A stretch of 64,000 nt of DNA from SIG603 sp964369225 (lineage in GTDB: Bacteria; Bacillota; Clostridia; Oscillospirales; Acutalibacteraceae), in the NCBI GenBank assembly GCA_964369225.1, contig CAYJER010000007.1, positions 1 to 64,000 of the forward strand, given 5' to 3'. A program made the position numbers and the translations under genes. Of the stretch, positions 61,186 through 64,000 are shown piece by piece. Position 1 is the first letter of the stretch. The number at the start of each line of letters is the position of its first letter. The notes under the pieces were generated by a model. The model worked only from the letters and a program-made list of their open reading frames with translations. It ran no database searches and was not told the origin of the DNA.

Positions 61186-62820
61186 TTGATTAAAGGATAT
61201 GAACTTAAAAATGCAATTATATCCGCATCGAACAATATAATAAACAATAAAAAGAAAACTGACGACTTGAATATTTTCCCAGTTCCAGATGGCGACACTG
61301 GTACAAATATGTCTATGACGATAAATTGTGCTAAAAAGGCATTGAATGAACTTGATGACAGCTGTGGAGTAAATGAAGTAGCAGCAGCGGCGGCATCTGC
61401 CATGCTAAGAGGAGCTAGAGGAAACTCTGGTGTTATTCTTTCATTGCTTTTTAGAGGTTTTTCTGTAGGGTTAGAGGGCAAAAGTGAGGCTAACGGAAAA
61501 GATTTAGCAAAAGCGTTAAGCATTGGTGTAGAGGCAGCTTATAACGCTGTTATGAAGCCAACAGAGGGTACAATTCTTACAGTTTCAAGATTAGGTGCAG
61601 AAATTGGTGTTTCTGCCTCTGAAATTGACAGTAGCACAGTTTTTGTTCTTTCTGCAATATGCGAGGGCGCACAAAAGGCTTTAGATCAAACCCCTGAATT
61701 GTTGCCTGTTCTTAAAAAGGCAGGAGTAGTAGATGCAGGCGGATTTGGATTTGTTCTAATATTAACAGGAATGCTAAGCTATTTAAAGCATGGCGAGTTT
61801 ATAGACGTTAAAGAGCAAGAGGAGCAAAGTGGCTATGAAGACACATTTGCTAGTGCAGCTGCTGAATATGACGGCGAAATCACATTTACCTATTGCACAG
61901 AGTTTATAGTAACAAGAGACTCTAATTGTGAGAAGAAACCTATAGAACTAAGAACTTTTATAGAGACTTTGGGAGACAGTGTTGTTGTTGTAGATGACGA
62001 TGAAATAATCAAGGTTCATGTACATACAGATAACCCTGGTTTAGCGTTACAATCTGGGTTAGAGCATGGGTCTTTATTAACTGTAAAAATAGAAAATATG
62101 CGTGAGCAACACGAAAAATTAGGTGGAAAAGCAAAACTTAAGCCTGTAGAGCCTACAGAGGAATACGGTTTTGTGGCAGTTTCAGCAGGAGCTGGTTTAG
62201 CTGAATTATTCACAGATTTAGGATGTAGCAACATTGTAAGCGGTGGGCAAACTATGAATCCTAGTGCAGAAGATTTAGTGGCGGCAATTCTTGCTACACC
62301 GGCTAAAAATGTATTTGTGTTGCCAAACAATAAGAATATAATTATGGCGGCGTTGCAGGCTGTTCCAATGGTTACAGACAGAAGAGTAATTGTAATTCAA
62401 ACTAAGACTATACCACAAGGTGTTACTGCAATGTTAAGCTTTGACCCTGATAAAAATATTGAAGAAAATCAAGTTCAAATGACAGAGGCTTTAGCAACAG
62501 TTGGAACAGGCCTTGTAACATTTGCCGCAAGAAATTCAGAATACGGCGGACACAAGATAAAAGAGGGCGATATTTTAGGCTTAGTAAACGGCAAAATGCA
62601 GTTTATAGAGAAAACAGCCATGTCAGCTTGTTCAAAAGTAACAAAGACATTGCTAGATAAAAATGCGTCATTCGTTACAATTTTTTATGGTGAAGAGGTT
62701 AGCGACGAGCAAGCACAAGAGACATACAATAAAGTGAAGTCAAAATTGCCTGCAAATGTCGAGCTAAACCTAGTAAACGGTGGGCAACCTATTTATTATT
62801 ATATAATTTCGGTTGAATAA
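61186..62820 (+). CDS. DAK2-domain fatty acid kinase-like protein (FakA/YloV)
   Basis: A 544-residue protein like FakA, which phosphorylates fatty acids held by FakB. The nucleotide-binding DAK2 domain has LNIFPVPDGDTGTNM near 28-42 and ARGNSGVILS near 85-94. The middle and C-terminal DegV-like domain covers 290-544. The TTG at 61186 has AAGGA 10 nt upstream; a GTG at 61177 would be only 1-2 nt from it. No FakB gene is in the window. In some Clostridia the homologue is next to recG. Confidence 0.9.
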   Translation: MIKGYELKNAIISASNNIINNKKKTDDLNIFPVPDGDTGTNMSMTINCAKKALNELDDSCGVNEVAAAAASAMLRGARGNSGVILSLLFRGFSVGLEGKSEANGKDLAKALSIGVEAAYNAVMKPTEGTILTVSRLGAEIGVSASEIDSSTVFVLSAICEGAQKALDQTPELLPVLKKAGVVDAGGFGFVLILTGMLSYLKHGEFIDVKEQEEQSGYEDTFASAAAEYDGEITFTYCTEFIVTRDSNCEKKPIELRTFIETLGDSVVVVDDDEIIKVHVHTDNPGLALQSGLEHGSLLTVKIENMREQHEKLGGKAKLKPVEPTEEYGFVAVSAGAGLAELFTDLGCSNIVSGGQTMNPSAEDLVAAILATPAKNVFVLPNNKNIIMAALQAVPMVTDRRVIVIQTKTIPQGVTAMLSFDPDKNIEENQVQMTEALATVGTGLVTFAARNSEYGGHKIKEGDILGLVNGKMQFIEKTAMSACSKVTKTLLDKNASFVTIFYGEEVSDEQAQETYNKVKSKLPANVELNLVNGGQPIYYYIISVE

Positions 62821-62829
62821 AAAACATTT

Positions 62830-62912
62830 AGAATTTAGTGAAGAGTGAAAAATGAATAGTGAAAAGTTTATGTGAAAATCCTTGCGGATTTTTAATTAAA
62901 AGCTTTTTAAAT
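62830..62912 (+). repeat. GTGAA-word module without a REPIN
   Basis: GAATTTAGTGAAGAGTG, AAAAATGAATAGTGAAAAG, AAAATCCTTGCGGATTTTTA and ATTAAAAG; nearly identical to 1368, but no GTAGGGG element follows, so the module can stand alone. Confidence 0.78.
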
Positions 62913-62970
62913 AAAATTCTTTATGGATTAAAAATAAATTTGCTATAAATCAAAAATACTGTTCCTAAAA

Positions 62971-63010
62971 AAACACCTCCAAAACTAGTTTAAAAGTTTT
63001 GGAGGTGTTA
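62971..63010 (-). terminator. terminator of the flavodoxin-like gene
   Basis: A 15-bp stem AACACCTCCAAAACT/AGTTTTGGAGGTGTT with an 8-nt loop; the T run is on the minus strand. It may also stop plus-strand transcripts from the FakA-like gene. Confidence 0.85.
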
Positions 63011-63013
63011 ATT

Positions 63014-63433
63014 TTAGTATTTTGCTGCTATGTCTTTTGCCCAGTTTACGGCTTTTTCTATGTCGTCAGCGGTTGGTTTGCCTTTGCTAAACAACGATGA
63101 CTTAACATTGATACACAAGGTTTCGCCAAATTGTTGCACTTTGTTTTTGTTGATAAGTTCTACAGCCTTTTCTATACCCTCTGATGAACCTGTGCTGTTT
63201 ATAACATAAAAAGCAACACCTTTAGTTCTTATAGGGTAAAGCTCTTTGCAGAAATCAGCAACAACGCTTGGTAGTTTACCTTTCATCTCGATTCCGATAA
63301 ACACAACCTTTTCGCCATCACATGGGTAAGCTGGTGGCATTTTGTCGCAAACACACTGCATTTGTGTGCCGATTGCCGCCGCTATCGGCTGTGCTACACC
63401 GCTCTTTGAATAATGGAATGATTTTGTTTTCAT
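63014..63433 (-). CDS. flavodoxin-like protein
   Basis: A 139-residue protein from this start (MKTKSFHYSKSG). It has a flavodoxin-like alpha/beta pattern: FIGIEMKG in the third strand region and FYVINSTGSSEGIEKAVELI. The usual phosphate loop T/S-x-T-G-N-T is replaced by HYSKSGVAQ. GGAGGT 7 nt before the ATG decides the start. Redox partner unknown. Confidence 0.78.
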   Translation of the reverse strand: MKTKSFHYSKSGVAQPIAAAIGTQMQCVCDKMPPAYPCDGEKVVFIGIEMKGKLPSVVADFCKELYPIRTKGVAFYVINSTGSSEGIEKAVELINKNKVQQFGETLCINVKSSLFSKGKPTADDIEKAVNWAKDIAAKY

Positions 63434-63620
63434 AATATACCTCCTCAAAATTAACTTATATTCCAAATTATAACAAAATATTTAATAAATTGTGTTATAA
63501 TTTTGTAAACAAAATGTGAATAACGAAAAAATGTTGGGGATACTATTTATTTGTTACAAAAATAACTTTACGAAATTGCATAATTATTGGTTATAATCTG
63601 CATAATTTTACAAAATTGGT

Positions 63621-63649
63621 TTGACTTTACAATATTTTTGTAATATAAT
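63621..63649 (+). promoter_or_regulatory. promoter of the V-ATPase operon
   Basis: TTGACT (63621-63626), 17-nt spacer, TATAAT (63644-63649), about 260 nt before the first start codon. It leaves a long leader that contains a REPIN. The 150 bp to its left are AT-rich with no gene seen. Confidence 0.65.
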
Positions 63650-63717
63650 TAAATTTGGTACTTTATGACTAAAGGTGAATTGTGAAGGACTATTATAATC
63701 ATTTTAAATGCTTGATT

Positions 63718-63791
63718 GTAGGGGCGACCTGTGGTCGTCATAAAATTAGCAATTAGTGCTAAAACCTAGGACGACCACAGGTCGCCCCTAC
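63718..63791. repeat. REPIN, GCGACC core, in the V-ATPase leader
   Basis: Left arm GTAGGGGCGACCTGTGGTCG, right arm CGACCACAGGTCGCCCCTAC, about 34 bp apart. Confidence 0.85.
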
Positions 63792-63909
63792 AATAATTCA
63801 ACAAATTTAGTTTTATACCTACAAAAATTTTCACTATTAGTCATTAGATTTTTGCCACAAGTACATTTTGTGCTTGGTCTTACTTTATCTAAGGAAAGGA
63901 GAGTTTTTT

Positions 63910-64000
63910 TTGGCAAATGAAATTATCAAAGACATAAAAAATGCCGAGAATAATGCTAAAAAAATTATTCAGTCAGCCGAGGAAGAAAGCGAAAAAATAA
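63910..64000 (+). CDS. V-type ATPase subunit H-like protein (N-terminal fragment)
   Basis: Only the first 30 codons are in the window. TTG start with GGAAAGGAG upstream. The peptide MANEIIKDIKNAENNAKKII continues as an Ala/Glu/Lys-rich coiled coil, as in the peripheral stalk subunit H (NtpF-like) that opens clostridial V-ATPase operons. Based on 30 residues only. Confidence 0.55.
   Translation, partial: MANEIIKDIKNAENNAKKIIQSAEEESEKI

Overview
The window is a chromosomal segment of a low-GC anaerobic Bacillota, most likely class Clostridia. The evidence is the dnaA-dnaN-yaaA-recF-remB-gyrB-gyrA order, rpmH-rnpA-yidD-yidC-jag-mnmE-mnmG-rsmG-parAB on the other side of the origin, a SCIFF ranthipeptide system, an FprA flavodiiron protein with a flavin reductase-rubredoxin partner, and the start of a probable V-type ATPase operon. 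The replication origin lies near 28-30 kb. Most genes to its left read leftward and most to its right read rightward, with exceptions on both sides.

Layout. 0.1-2.8 kb: oxygen/NO detoxification genes on the minus strand. 3-9.2 kb: aroE, aroK, a TtcA-like thiolase, a zinc-ribbon/pseudokinase/PASTA membrane protein and comM. 9.5-10.4 kb: rplM-rpsI. 10.6-17.1 kb: an alpha/beta hydrolase, then minus-strand PLP decarboxylase-like, thioesterase, radC, rqcH, nif3 and trmK genes. 17.4-29.6 kb: pnp, gyrA, gyrB, a zinc-ribbon membrane protein, remB, recF, yaaA, dnaN, oriC and dnaA. 30-39.5 kb: rpmH to parB with two parS sites and a degenerate ParB-like gene. 39.5-48.7 kb: yfbR, a YfhO/GT2 membrane-glycosylation pair, a Dabb protein, a sulfatase, the SCIFF maturase, YihY, and an ECF sigma factor with a membrane partner. 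49.1-49.7 kb: three tandem 5S rRNA genes without 16S or 23S. 49.8-55.5 kb: a SLOG protein, a DUF6774-like small protein, the SCIFF precursor, walJ, rlmH, a lipoprotein, rpmE, yigZ and dgt. 55.5-59.9 kb: dnaG-rpoD, each member flanked by a REP-associated tyrosine transposase (RAYT). 59.9-64 kb: an Rrf2 regulator, ymdB, a FakA-like kinase, a flavodoxin-like protein and the first codons of a V-ATPase subunit.

Non-coding structure is the most interesting layer. (1) A roughly 60-nt leader element sits immediately upstream of dnaN (two tandem copies), gyrB (two tandem copies, one degenerate), aroE (divergent but structure-preserving) and comM (3' half only). It always ends in an 11-nt hairpin that buries the ribosome binding site 4-5 nt before the start codon, and that hairpin competes with a closing stem. 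It looks like an undescribed translational switch. (2) About twenty REPIN-like inverted repeats share GTAGGGG/CCCCTAC ends and a similar spacer but carry at least six different palindromic cores, always matched between the two arms. Several are nested inside one another. Two RAYT genes sit beside REPs of two different core families. (3) One RAYT lies in a 671-bp unit that duplicated the dnaG leader and its first dozen or so codons, so the transposase starts with dnaG's own start region. (4) A separate repeat of roughly 80 bp containing GTGAA-type short words accompanies many REPINs.

I found no tRNA genes, CRISPR arrays, prophage or classical insertion sequences. All product names come from reading motifs and gene order, not from database searches.
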